Origin: Rhodospirillaceae bacterium
GTDB lineage: Bacteria > Pseudomonadota > Alphaproteobacteria > UBA8366
Assembly: GCA_002722095.1 (NCBI GenBank)
Contig: PBKG01000001.1
Location: 76,334 to 131,049, forward strand
DNA length: 54,716 bases
Direction: 5' to 3'
Of the stretch, positions 16,122-24,963 are shown one piece after another. Numbering within the stretch: the stretch's first letter is position 1; the number at the start of each line of letters is the position of its first letter. The position numbers and the translations under genes were made by a program. Under the pieces are notes generated by a model, which was not told where the DNA came from, searched no databases, and saw only the letters and a list, made by a program, of their open reading frames with translations.

Positions 16122-18350
16122 ATGGTTGGCACACACCCAATCTCAGCCGAAACCCCGGCCGGCACTAGTGAGTCCGCGCAAGGCTTGCTTCAGGTAGCGC
16201 AAGCGACTACCGCGGCAAAAACACTTGGCCAACCGGTTGGTGAGGTCAAATCGCTGACAGGTACGGTAACCGTCATTCGCGTCGACGGTTCGAAAGGAAC
16301 CCTATCGACCGGCGATCGGGTCTATGAAGGCGACAAGATCGAGACGGCGAAAAATGGCAAGGTCGGTATTGTCTTTTCCGACGGGAGTACCTTTTCGGTC
16401 GGCAATGACGGTGCCTTCACTATCGACGAGCTGATCTACAACCCCACTGCAAATACCGGTAAGTCCGTTATCGGCATCACTGCCGGCTTATTCTCTTATG
16501 TCAGCGGCGAAATCGCCAAATCCGGCGACGATCAAGCCACGGTCGCAACGCCGGTCGCTACCATCGGTATTCGCGGTACCACAGTCGTCGGCCGTGCGGC
16601 GCCGGAGGGCGAGCAAAACACGATCACATTGTTGCGCGATGCCGATGGCACGCTCGGCCAGATTGCGATCGTCAATATTGGCGGCCAACGCATTCTGACC
16701 TCACCTTACGAGCTCTATACTCTCTTCAGCCGAAGCGCCGTCCCAAACGAGTCAAAAGTTATCAATCAGACCGAGTTCGACCGAATCTTCGGTAACGACG
16801 TGGTTATCATCCCAAGCCAACCGCCGCAAAACTTCGGACCAGAAAATCCAAATAATCCACTGACCGAAGACACCAACTTTCAGGTTATCGAAGTCACAGA
16901 AATCTCGCTCGACGGTACGGTGCGTGACACGGACGCGCTCCGGCGGCTTGCCGCACGGTTTCGGCAAGCTGACGAGTTGGAAGATGATGAAATAGCGTCC
17001 GTGGAGCCACAAGGCGAACCCGAGCCGGACCCAGAACCGTTCGAACCCGATCCGGGACCGGACCCCTTCGAAGGTGCCAATGCCCCCAATGCAAGCGCAG
17101 GAAATGTGTCTGGCCCTTATACCGGCCCCATCTCTCTTTCGATATCGGCAGGCCTCACTGATCCGAGTGAAACGCTCGCCGTTCAAATCACCGGCGTTCC
17201 CAGCGGCGCGAGCCTTACTGGCACCGCGATCGACATCGGAGCGCCGGCTACAGTCAACGAAGGAAGCGGTACGTGGACCGTTACCAATACAGAACTGTCT
17301 ACCTTATCTTTCACACCGCCGTCCGGCACCTCAGCCAACTACAATATGATTTTGGTCGCAACCAGCACCGAAGGCAGCGAAACGGCGACAACCTCGGTCA
17401 ATTTCACAGCATCGGTCGGACCCAATTTAATTATCGGCACCGTAAACGCCGATTCACTCAACGGCATGTCGCTCGACGAGGTCATTTTCGGCGATGCGGA
17501 GAACGATATTATCAACGGGGGCGACGGTAATGACGATATTGAAGGTTTCTCCGGCAACGATACATTGAGCGGAGACGACGGCAACGACGTTGTTCGTGGC
17601 GGGGCCGGAGACGACACGATTAACGGTGGCGCAAACAACGATTCACTCATCGGCGGCGACGGCAACGACACCCTTAGTGGCGACGACAACGATGACACTC
17701 TATACGGGGATGCCGGCGACGACATGCTCAACGGTGGTAATGGCAATGATGTGTACGTGGTCAATGATAACAACGGCGCGGATGTATTTGATGGCGGTGC
17801 CGGTTCAGACACCATCAATGCGACTGCGACACAAAACGCAACTATCGCTGGCCTGACAAACATAGACACAATTACTGGCGATTCCGGCGGCACGACCTTG
17901 CATGGGACCGACGGCAACGACGTGCTCGACTTTACAAGCGTCACGTTCAGCAATATTTCCCGCATCGATGGCGGCGCCGGCAACGATACGCTAACCGGCA
18001 CCAACAACAGCGACAATATTTTTGGCGGCACCAGTGGCGTCGATACATTGACCGGCGGCGGCAGTGCAGATGACTTTATTCTGGATGGTTCGGGCAGCGT
18101 CGACGTCATAACGGACTTCAACGTCAATGACGGCGATATCATTAATATGACGGATTTGGTGACGCTACCTATGGGTGGCGATATCGAGGATTACGTAAAT
18201 GTCCAAACTATGGGCTCGGACAGTTACGTCAGTTTCGCGACGACAGCAGGCGGCCCGTTCACCCAGATTGCCATTCTGCAAGGCGTAACGGGCGAATCCG
18301 CGACGTCTCTCCTAAGCGGCGAAAACCTGTCGGTAACAGACGGCTCATAG
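16122..18350 (+). CDS. FecR-domain RTX (hemolysin-type calcium-binding repeat) protein
   Basis: A 742-residue, acidic, probably secreted protein. Residues about 38-130 form a FecR-like domain (VGEVKSLTGTVTVIR, GDRVYEGDKIETAKNGK). A Pro/Glu/Asp linker near residue 298 leads to a beta-sandwich region with cadherin-like character (about 330-440). Then follow two blocks of Ca2+-binding nonapeptides (GGDGNDTLS type) at about 454-557 and 597-653. The C-terminus resembles type I secretion targeting regions. There is no Sec signal peptide, as expected for type I secretion. No ABC/HlyD/TolC exporter is adjacent. The ATG at 16122 lacks a strong ribosome-binding site and the frame stays open upstream, so the start is uncertain. 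Confidence 0.85.
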   Translation: MVGTHPISAETPAGTSESAQGLLQVAQATTAAKTLGQPVGEVKSLTGTVTVIRVDGSKGTLSTGDRVYEGDKIETAKNGKVGIVFSDGSTFSVGNDGAFTIDELIYNPTANTGKSVIGITAGLFSYVSGEIAKSGDDQATVATPVATIGIRGTTVVGRAAPEGEQNTITLLRDADGTLGQIAIVNIGGQRILTSPYELYTLFSRSAVPNESKVINQTEFDRIFGNDVVIIPSQPPQNFGPENPNNPLTEDTNFQVIEVTEISLDGTVRDTDALRRLAARFRQADELEDDEIASVEPQGEPEPDPEPFEPDPGPDPFEGANAPNASAGNVSGPYTGPISLSISAGLTDPSETLAVQITGVPSGASLTGTAIDIGAPATVNEGSGTWTVTNTELSTLSFTPPSGTSANYNMILVATSTEGSETATTSVNFTASVGPNLIIGTVNADSLNGMSLDEVIFGDAENDIINGGDGNDDIEGFSGNDTLSGDDGNDVVRGGAGDDTINGGANNDSLIGGDGNDTLSGDDNDDTLYGDAGDDMLNGGNGNDVYVVNDNNGADVFDGGAGSDTINATATQNATIAGLTNIDTITGDSGGTTLHGTDGNDVLDFTSVTFSNISRIDGGAGNDTLTGTNNSDNIFGGTSGVDTLTGGGSADDFILDGSGSVDVITDFNVNDGDIINMTDLVTLPMGGDIEDYVNVQTMGSDSYVSFATTAGGPFTQIAILQGVTGESATSLLSGENLSVTDGS

Positions 18351-18414
18351 GGCCGGCACGACACGCCAACTTCCCCTCTTTACAAAGCGGCAATTCGCGC
18401 TTACATCGCGCGAG

Positions 18415-18437
18415 CCTTCGGTTATTCTCTGCGAAGG
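18415..18437 (+). other. Small hairpin upstream of the polyamine operon
   Basis: CCTTCG (18415-18420) and CGAAGG (18432-18437) form a perfect 6-bp stem with an 11-base loop, 36 bases before the decarboxylase start. No T tract follows. It could be the end of the RTX transcript or a leader structure for the polyamine genes. The evidence is only the inverted repeat. Confidence 0.25.
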
Positions 18438-18473
18438 TATGGTTTGTGCAATCACCGTCAGCTGAGCGATACG

Positions 18474-19649
18474 ATGGATCGCTTTTCATCCGCCGAAGCG
18501 CTGGTACGAGCGCTAAATCCACAAGATCCGGTCACCTGTTTAAGACCTGCGGCCGCGCATATGGCCGCCCGGCGATTCCTGACGCAATTTCCCGGCGAAA
18601 CCCTCTATGCGGTTAAAACCAACCCCGACACGGTGATATTAGACGCGCTCTACGAAGCCGGCATTGGACGATTTGATGTGGCGTCCCCCGGGGAAATCGA
18701 ACTGATCGCCAAGCGATACGAGGATGCGCAAATTTGCTTCATGCATCCGACCAAAAATCGCGCCGCCATTTCCGCGGCATACGGTGATTTGGGCATTAAT
18801 TGTTTCGCATTCGATAGCGAGACGGAACTCAACAAGATTCTAAGCGCAACGGGGAATGCACGGAAGCTAACCCTCCTCCTTCGCCTTGCCGTGCCGGATC
18901 ATGACGCGGTGCTACGCCTCAATGGAAAATTCGGTATCGCGCCTGATGACGCTATTCCCCTCCTCGTCCGAGCCAGAAGCCATGCCGCACACCTCGGCGT
19001 TTGCTTTCACGTGGGATCGCAATGTCTCGCGCCGACCGCCTACGGCACCGCGCTACGCTTGGTCGACGATCTCATCCGCAAGGCTGGCGTCCTGCTGGAT
19101 ATCGTCGATGTGGGCGGCGGATTTCCCATCGTGTACCCGGGCCAGACACCGCCGCCGCTGGAAAACTATTTTGGCGAGATCGAATGCGCACTGGCATCTC
19201 TTCCGATTGGCGACCAAGTGGAGATTTGGTGTGAGCCGGGCCGTGCGCTTGTGGCCGAGGCCGGCTCGACCATCGTCCATGTGGATGCGCGCAAGGAAGA
19301 TCGCCTCTACATCAATGACGGTACGTATGGCGGGCTTTTCGATGCGGGTGTGCCGGGCTTTCGTTTCCCGGTCCGCTGCCTTCGCTCAGATACATCCGCC
19401 GAATTGATACCGTTTTCGTTTTATGGCCCCACTTGCGATAGCCTGGATGCAATGGCCGGCCCCTTCATGCTCCCGTCGGACATCGACGAAGGCGATCATA
19501 TCGAGATCGGCCTGACTGGCGCCTATAGCGCCGCGCTGCGCGGTCGGTTCAACGGATTTGACCGGACCGAACGTGTCATCCTTACCGATGCCCCAATGAC
19601 ATGCGTGGAAGAAACGAACGATCGAAGCGCGCCCTTGAAAGCAGGCTGA
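18474..19649 (+). CDS. Type III PLP-dependent ornithine/lysine-type decarboxylase
   Basis: A 391-residue enzyme of the alanine-racemase-fold decarboxylases (ODC/DapDC/CANSDC group). The PLP lysine is Lys48 in YAVKTNPD. Other conserved parts are HVGSQ, the phosphate-binding CEPGRALVAEAG, and the substrate-specificity segment GPTCDSLD with Cys321. The CDSxD sequence and the short length point to ornithine or lysine rather than diaminopimelate or carboxynorspermidine. The product would be putrescine or cadaverine. The DHS-like gene starts 2 bases after the stop. The ATG at 18474 is weakly supported by GAG; a TTG at 18444 would add 10 residues. Confidence 0.85.
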   Translation: MDRFSSAEALVRALNPQDPVTCLRPAAAHMAARRFLTQFPGETLYAVKTNPDTVILDALYEAGIGRFDVASPGEIELIAKRYEDAQICFMHPTKNRAAISAAYGDLGINCFAFDSETELNKILSATGNARKLTLLLRLAVPDHDAVLRLNGKFGIAPDDAIPLLVRARSHAAHLGVCFHVGSQCLAPTAYGTALRLVDDLIRKAGVLLDIVDVGGGFPIVYPGQTPPPLENYFGEIECALASLPIGDQVEIWCEPGRALVAEAGSTIVHVDARKEDRLYINDGTYGGLFDAGVPGFRFPVRCLRSDTSAELIPFSFYGPTCDSLDAMAGPFMLPSDIDEGDHIEIGLTGAYSAALRGRFNGFDRTERVILTDAPMTCVEETNDRSAPLKAG

Positions 19650-19651
19650 GC

Positions 19652-20701
19652 ATGAGCGCCTCGAAAAAACCGACCGACGCCAAATCAGCGGTTTTGAACC
19701 GTCCCGTCGAGCATGTGGATATTACTGCGTTCGACGCGCGGCCCATTATCGACGCAATGGACGGTATGTCCTTCACCTCCCGCGATTTGGCGCGTGCAAC
19801 CGATATTTACAACGAAATGCTGGCCGATCCCGATTGCAACATCGTTCTCACGTTAGCGGGCTCTACCTCCGCTGGCGGTTGCCTGCGTCTCTATGCGGAT
19901 TTGGTGCGCTACAACATGGTCGATGTTGTGGTCGCGACCGGCGCCAGCATCGTCGATATGGATTTTTTCGAGGCTCTCGGTTTCCGTCACTATCACGGCA
20001 GCGCGGATGCCGATGACCGGAGCTTACGCGATCTTTATATCGATCGCATTTACGATACCTATATCGACGAAGAAGAATTGCAGGCCTGCGACAAGACAAT
20101 TGCCGATATCGCCGACGGCTTGCCCCCTCGCCCCCATACTTCGCGCGAGTTCATCGCGGCCATGGGGGCCTACCTTGCCGACGGCAATGCACGCAAAACA
20201 AATTCTCTGATCCAGCTTGCGCATGAGCACGGCGTACCGATCGTTTGCCCTGCTTTCACCGATTCCAGCGCCGGGTTTGGCTTGGTAATGCACCAGGAAC
20301 GTAATCCGGAACGCCACCTAACGCTGGACTCGATCCGCGATTTTCGCGAGCTGACTGAGATCAAAATACGGTCGGGGTCTACGGGCCTGCTCATGGTCGG
20401 CGGTGGCGTACCGAAGAATTTCGCGCAAGACACCGTCGTCTGCGCCGAAATGCTTGGTCACGAAACGCCGATGCATAAATATGCAATTCAGATCACCGTC
20501 GCCGACGCGCGCGACGGTGCCTGCAGTTCGTCCACCCTTAAAGAGGCCAGTTCCTGGGGCAAGGTGGAAACCGCGAAGGAGCAAATGGTGTTCGCCGAAG
20601 CCACCAGCGTATTGCCGCTTCTCGCAAGCGACGCCTATCACCGCGGCGCTTGGAAAAACCGCCCACGACGGCACTTGGCTCGCCTGTTCGAAAAATCTTG
20701 A
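19652..20701 (+). CDS. Deoxyhypusine synthase-like protein (probable polyamine-forming enzyme)
   Basis: A 349-residue homologue of deoxyhypusine synthase. The NAD-binding LAGSTSAGG and the catalytic block are conserved: Lys255 in GGGVPKNF aligns with the enamine-forming lysine of the human enzyme (GGGVVKHH), and SSWGKV matches its SWGK. Bacteria lack eIF5A, the eukaryotic acceptor, and bacterial homologues have been linked to aminobutyl transfer between polyamines, for example homospermidine formation. The neighbours agree: a decarboxylase ends 2 bases upstream and an agmatinase-family gene overlaps the end. The ATG at 19652 has GCAGG upstream. The exact acceptor is not shown by the sequence. 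Confidence 0.88.
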   Translation: MSASKKPTDAKSAVLNRPVEHVDITAFDARPIIDAMDGMSFTSRDLARATDIYNEMLADPDCNIVLTLAGSTSAGGCLRLYADLVRYNMVDVVVATGASIVDMDFFEALGFRHYHGSADADDRSLRDLYIDRIYDTYIDEEELQACDKTIADIADGLPPRPHTSREFIAAMGAYLADGNARKTNSLIQLAHEHGVPIVCPAFTDSSAGFGLVMHQERNPERHLTLDSIRDFRELTEIKIRSGSTGLLMVGGGVPKNFAQDTVVCAEMLGHETPMHKYAIQITVADARDGACSSSTLKEASSWGKVETAKEQMVFAEATSVLPLLASDAYHRGAWKNRPRRHLARLFEKS

Positions 20702-21588
20702 AAAAACTAACTCCGCAAAACGGATTTCTCGGTCTCGGCCCGGACGATGCCCATGGTGGACCCGAAAAGCCCGGTGCCACCATAATCCCGTTCGGCCTGG
20801 AACAAACCGTGTCCTATGGAACGGGAACCGCGAACGGGCCAAAAGCCATCATAGAAGCTTCGCATCAGGTCGAACTTTTCGACGAAGCGGTTTGGTCCGA
20901 ACCTTCGTCCGCCTTTCATCTCGAAACATTGGCGCCTTTTCCTGTCCAACAAACGGTCGGCGCCGCACTCGACCAATTGGAAGGCATTGTCGAGAACCTA
21001 CTAGTAGAAGAGCGTTTCCCTTTAACGCTAGGCGGAGAACATTCGCTCACGGTTGGTGCCCTACGCCCGTTTCTCCGTCGTCATGAAAACCTCGTAATCC
21101 TGCAGATCGACGCCCACGCGGACTTGCGCGACGGTTACGACGGCGAACCCTTTTCCCATGCGGCAACCATGCGCCGATGCCTGGATCATCCAAACCTGTC
21201 GTTGATTGGCGTCGGTATACGCAATATCTCCGCAGAAGAAATTTCATTTTTCGATGCGAACCGGAAACGTATCCATCTTCACTGGGCCAAGAACCGAACG
21301 GCGTGGAATCTGGCGGAAATCATGACCCCGCTCGAGGGAAAACCCGTTTATCTAAGCATCGATCTCGATGGTTTCGATTCCAGTCTTATGCCGGCTACGG
21401 GGACACCCGAACCGGGCGGTTTGTTCTGGGACGACGTGATCGCAATTCTTGATGCTGCTGCATCCGCATCCCGCGAACTTGTCGGCGCCGACATTGTCGA
21501 GCTCGCCCCCCTCGAGGGTTGGCACGCATGTGATTTTCTTGCCGCAAAATTGGCTTACAAAATTCTAAGCCTCAAATTTCAGAGTTAG
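20698..21588 (+). CDS. Agmatinase/arginase family ureohydrolase
   Basis: A 296-residue manganese ureohydrolase. Metal-binding motifs are complete: GGEHSL (His115), IDAHADLRD (Asp138, His140, Asp142) and SIDLDGFD (Asp222, Asp224), counted from the TTG at 20698. It would release urea from agmatine, arginine or another guanidino compound; the polyamine neighbours favour agmatine or a guanidino-polyamine. The start is uncertain. TTG at 20698 overlaps the upstream stop as TTGA, the translational-coupling arrangement, while TTG at 20650 would add 16 residues. No ATG start is available near the true N-terminus. The stop overlaps the convergent SDR stop by 3 bases. Confidence 0.87.
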   Translation: MKKLTPQNGFLGLGPDDAHGGPEKPGATIIPFGLEQTVSYGTGTANGPKAIIEASHQVELFDEAVWSEPSSAFHLETLAPFPVQQTVGAALDQLEGIVENLLVEERFPLTLGGEHSLTVGALRPFLRRHENLVILQIDAHADLRDGYDGEPFSHAATMRRCLDHPNLSLIGVGIRNISAEEISFFDANRKRIHLHWAKNRTAWNLAEIMTPLEGKPVYLSIDLDGFDSSLMPATGTPEPGGLFWDDVIAILDAAASASRELVGADIVELAPLEGWHACDFLAAKLAYKILSLKFQS

Positions 21589-22346
21589 TACTGCACCCGT
21601 GTGGTCGATCCGCCGTCGACGATCACGTTGGTTCCGCTGATAAAACTCGCAGCCGGGCTGGCAAGAAACACGACCGCGTTAGCCACTTCTTCCGGCGTAC
21701 ACAGTCGCCCCATTGGCGAACGCCTGACGGTCGCTTCATAAACTTTTGGCGTTTCGCGCTTGCGTTTGTCCCAAACACCGCCTTCGAAATAAACCGCACC
21801 GGGGGAGACGGAGTTCGCACGAATACCATTGCGGCCGAGTGTGGTGCTGAGTCCTGAAACATAGTTGATTAACGCTGCTTTGGCACCGTTATAGGCACGT
21901 ACACTACCCGGTATGTTCACCGCGACCGTGCTGGAAATCGCAGTGATCGATGCCGCCTCCGAATTCTCGAGATACGGCAATGACGCCTCAACCGCCCGAA
22001 CGGTACCCAGGATGTCCACTTCTAGGCTCGTTCGCCATGCCTCCTCGTCGGCTTTGTTGCCGAGTGCACTCGCATTTGCGATCAGACAGTCGAGCCCGCC
22101 CAAACTCTCGGCTGTATCCGATATCCAGGCGCGAAGCCCCTCGCTGTCGGTTACATCCGCGACACCACCTATAACCGTGGGTCCGGAATCGGAAAGCGTT
22201 TCGACTGCCGCCTCGACGTCAGCTTCGTTGCGCGCACAAAAGCCAACATCGCAGCCTTCCGCCACCAGCAACTCCACGATCGCGCGGCCGATACCGCGCG
22301 TTCCCCCGGTGACGATTGCATGCTTGCCTTGGAGACCCAAATCCAT
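21585..22346 (-). CDS. Short-chain dehydrogenase/reductase (SDR)
   Basis: A 253-residue classical SDR. The NAD(P) motif is TGGTRGIG near the N-terminus, and LIANAS stands in place of NNAG. The catalytic serine of AISST and the Tyr-x3-Lys of AYNGAK are in register (13 residues apart), so the enzyme should be active. The C-terminal GTNVIVDGGST is typical. It is the last gene of a four-gene minus-strand operon after a thioesterase (7 bases away), an ADP-forming acyl-CoA synthetase and a CoA transferase, so a 3-hydroxyacyl or hydroxy-acid substrate is plausible. The ATG at 22346 was chosen over an extension to 22394 that runs into the previous gene. Confidence 0.85.
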   Translation of the reverse strand: MDLGLQGKHAIVTGGTRGIGRAIVELLVAEGCDVGFCARNEADVEAAVETLSDSGPTVIGGVADVTDSEGLRAWISDTAESLGGLDCLIANASALGNKADEEAWRTSLEVDILGTVRAVEASLPYLENSEAASITAISSTVAVNIPGSVRAYNGAKAALINYVSGLSTTLGRNGIRANSVSPGAVYFEGGVWDKRKRETPKVYEATVRRSPMGRLCTPEEVANAVVFLASPAASFISGTNVIVDGGSTTRVQY

Positions 22347-22353
22347 GGGACGC

Positions 22354-22773
22354 CTAACCTTTCGGTGGCGCCATTCCTGCCGGGTCCGATGCATGTACCC
22401 GACGCGTCATGAACGTGCCGAGACCGGTCGCACAAATTACGCCTTTATCGGTCATGATATCGCAGCGAACGACGGCGGACCGTGACCCCGCCTTGATGAC
22501 GTCGGCAACGGCTTCCATGCGCTTGCCGGTGGCGCCGGCCAAATAGTTTACTTTCAGCTCCAGCGTTACCATGGGGCGAATTCGCGTATCGTAATTACCG
22601 CCCGATGCCGCTGTCGCCATCGCCACATCCATCAGGGACGCAATGACACCGCCTTGGCAGACATCACGCAAATTCTGCATTTCCGGGCGTACATTCATGT
22701 GTACGACCGCATGCTCGGGTTCCATGACCGTATATTCAACCCCGAGCCATTTCCGATAACCGTCATCGGGCAT
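22354..22773 (-). CDS. PaaI-family hotdog-fold thioesterase
   Basis: A 139-residue hotdog-fold protein. The central helix segment DVCQGGVIASLMDVAM corresponds to the family's HGG-type active-site motif, with Gln in place of the usual His before GG. The strand ELKVNYLAGA follows as in PaaI and YbgC-like enzymes. It would hydrolyse an acyl- or aryl-CoA. The start has AGGAG upstream. The ADP-forming acyl-CoA synthetase ends 10 bases before it and the SDR starts 7 bases after, so it belongs to the same operon and probably recycles CoA or trims dead-end thioesters of that pathway. Confidence 0.82.
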   Translation of the reverse strand: MPDDGYRKWLGVEYTVMEPEHAVVHMNVRPEMQNLRDVCQGGVIASLMDVAMATAASGGNYDTRIRPMVTLELKVNYLAGATGKRMEAVADVIKAGSRSAVVRCDIMTDKGVICATGLGTFMTRRVHASDPAGMAPPKG

Positions 22774-22783
22774 CCGTTCTCTC

Positions 22784-24910
22784 CTATTGCTTTAAAACCA
22801 CCAACGCATCGAGTGCTTTTACACCTTGACCTTCCGGCAGCACCACGAGCGGGTTGATGTCGAGTTCTTCCAACGAACCGTCGAGCGCGGCGGCCATTTG
22901 CGAAACATTGACCATCGTTTCCACCAGCGCATCTACGTCGCCGGCGGGCTGGCCTCGGAAACCTTCGAGGATTTTCGCGCCGGTCACCTGAGCGATCATA
23001 TCTCGCGCTTCGTGAGGCAAAATCGGGCAATGCCGGAGGGCAACGTCGTTGTACACCTCGACCATAACCCCTCCCATACCAAACAGAAGGATCGGCCCAA
23101 TTTGCGGATCGTATGTAACGCCCAAGATGGTTTCGACCCCGCCAGTGACCATCTCCTGCACCGCAACACCTTGCATTTCCGCTTTGGGATCGTAAGCGGT
23201 TGCCGACTTGACGATTGCCTCGTAGGTCGCCGCCGCACTATCGGGATCGCAAATGTTGAGCTGAACTATTCCAGCCTCTGTTTTGTGGGCGATATCCGGC
23301 GAAACGCCTTTCATGACTACCGGACAACCAAGCTTTTCTGCCGCCGTAGCGGCCTCTTCCGAGGAAGTCGTCAGCACTTCGCCGGTTACCGGCACGCCCC
23401 AAGCGGCGACCAGTTCTTTGGCCTCGGTTTCGGTGAGCTGGGCTCGTCCAACTTTTTGGGCCGTGGCGAGAGCTTCCTTTTGCGGTGCTGAAATTTCTTC
23501 CGGCACGGCAAAGCCATGTTCGCGGCGTCCGTCGAGCCATTGATGATAATCCCGCAGTTGTCGGAGACCGCAGGCCAAGGAGTCCGACGTGTAAAACACG
23601 GGAATACCAGCCGCCTTCAGTTTGTCCAGGCCTTCTGTCTGATCACGCCGGCCGGTCCACATGTAAGCAACGTTATGGCTGCCGCCGTCGCGGACGGAAA
23701 TAACCTTTTCCACATGATCGCCCTTGCCGGCACTAGCGACTACCAGCGTGCCCGTATTCGGCTCCGCGGTGAGATAGTCGACGATTTGCGGGAACGGTTC
23801 CCGATGGGCAAAGCCGGTCACGTCCGCCGGGTTCGATGCCCATCCAAAGCCCGAAAGAATCTCGTTGATGCCGTCTTTCGCGTTATCCGTCAGCAACGGC
23901 AATTCAAGGCCTTCGTTACCGATCATGTCCGCCAGGAGCGAACTGATCCCGCCCGAGTGCGAAACCGCGACGATCCCGTCCGCAGGGGGCTTCTTGGAAT
24001 AAGCCATCAATTGCGCGGTCTCCAGGCAATCGTCATAGCCGTTCACTCGGATCACGCCATACTGCCGGAAGGCCTCGTCGATCACCTCATCGGCACCGGT
24101 CAACGCAGCGGTATGGGAATTGGCAGCTCGGGCACCGTAGTCGGATTTACCGATCTTGATCACCACCATCGGTTTCTCGCGTTCGGCCGCGAGCTTGGCG
24201 ACCTCGAGGAACTTGGTCGGATTTTTAATACCTTCGATGAATCCAGCGATGACCTTCGTGCTATCGTCGTCCAGCAGATACCGGGCGAAGTCGGAGAATT
24301 CCAAATCCGCTTCGTTGCCTGTGGAAATCGCATAGGAAAGCCCCACGCCGCATTCATCGGCACGCACCAGGATCGGACCGAACAGCGTCGCGCCCGACTG
24401 ACATACCAAACCGATCGGACCCGCATCGCCCATCATCGGGCGCGACGACGCATTGAGCCAGAGTTTATCTTTGACGCTGGCAAGGCCGAGACAATTGGGC
24501 CCGCTGATCCGCAGTCCCGTACGTTCGGTAAACGCCGTAAGTTCTCCCTGGAGATCGCCGCGCTCGTCGTTACCGCGTTCAGCGAACCCGGCGGAAATCA
24601 CAATCGCCGAGGTAACGCCTTTTTCATGGCACTGCTCCAGCGTCGGCAGAACCGCATGATAGGGAACCACAACGGCAACCGTATCCGGCACTTCCGGCAA
24701 TTCGAGTACGCTCGGATAAGCTTTTTGCCCTTGAATTTCCTCGTAGCGGGGATTGACCGGATAGACCTTCAATCCGCCCTCGCTCGACAGGGCCTTGGTG
24801 ACGTAACGCCCGCCATAGGAGGTGTTCTCCGATGCGCCGACAACGGCGACGGATTTCGGATTCAGCATCTTGTCGATCGATGCCATTTGCGCGTCGGTCC
24901 AGTAAGTCAT
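22784..24910 (-). CDS. ADP-forming acetate/acyl-CoA ligase (fused alpha-beta)
   Basis: A 708-residue acyl-CoA synthetase of the NDP-forming type. From the N-terminus: a CoA-binding Rossmann domain (SVAVVGASENTSYGG), a ligase-CoA domain with the phospho-histidine loop AVSHSGGISSLL, and an ATP-grasp domain (GCPVVMKGVSPDIAHKT) in the last 220 residues. It interconverts acyl-CoA + ADP + Pi with acid + ATP + CoA. The order resembles single-chain archaeal-type and Pat-like proteins without the acetyltransferase domain. It follows the CoA transferase gene by 53 bases. The pair gives the operon two ways of loading or unloading CoA. Confidence 0.88.
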   Translation of the reverse strand: MTYWTDAQMASIDKMLNPKSVAVVGASENTSYGGRYVTKALSSEGGLKVYPVNPRYEEIQGQKAYPSVLELPEVPDTVAVVVPYHAVLPTLEQCHEKGVTSAIVISAGFAERGNDERGDLQGELTAFTERTGLRISGPNCLGLASVKDKLWLNASSRPMMGDAGPIGLVCQSGATLFGPILVRADECGVGLSYAISTGNEADLEFSDFARYLLDDDSTKVIAGFIEGIKNPTKFLEVAKLAAEREKPMVVIKIGKSDYGARAANSHTAALTGADEVIDEAFRQYGVIRVNGYDDCLETAQLMAYSKKPPADGIVAVSHSGGISSLLADMIGNEGLELPLLTDNAKDGINEILSGFGWASNPADVTGFAHREPFPQIVDYLTAEPNTGTLVVASAGKGDHVEKVISVRDGGSHNVAYMWTGRRDQTEGLDKLKAAGIPVFYTSDSLACGLRQLRDYHQWLDGRREHGFAVPEEISAPQKEALATAQKVGRAQLTETEAKELVAAWGVPVTGEVLTTSSEEAATAAEKLGCPVVMKGVSPDIAHKTEAGIVQLNICDPDSAAATYEAIVKSATAYDPKAEMQGVAVQEMVTGGVETILGVTYDPQIGPILLFGMGGVMVEVYNDVALRHCPILPHEARDMIAQVTGAKILEGFRGQPAGDVDALVETMVNVSQMAAALDGSLEELDINPLVVLPEGQGVKALDALVVLKQ

Positions 24911-24963
24911 GCGTTTCGGCCTCTCCAGAAAGCGAAAGGTATGAAGCCCACTAGTGGGCGGAA

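Noticed and set aside
15971..16165. 64-codon minus-strand frame in the AT-rich intergenic region
   Set aside because: It has no ribosome-binding site or recognisable feature and overlaps the start of the FecR-RTX gene.
17480..17800. Short tandem repeats that could suggest a CRISPR or minisatellite
   Set aside because: They are in frame and encode Gly/Asp-rich RTX calcium-binding nonapeptides, so they are protein repeats.
19652..20701. Eukaryotic contamination suggested by a deoxyhypusine synthase gene
   Set aside because: It lies in a bacterial-style operon with a ribosome-binding site and overlapping neighbours. Bacterial homologues of this family are known.
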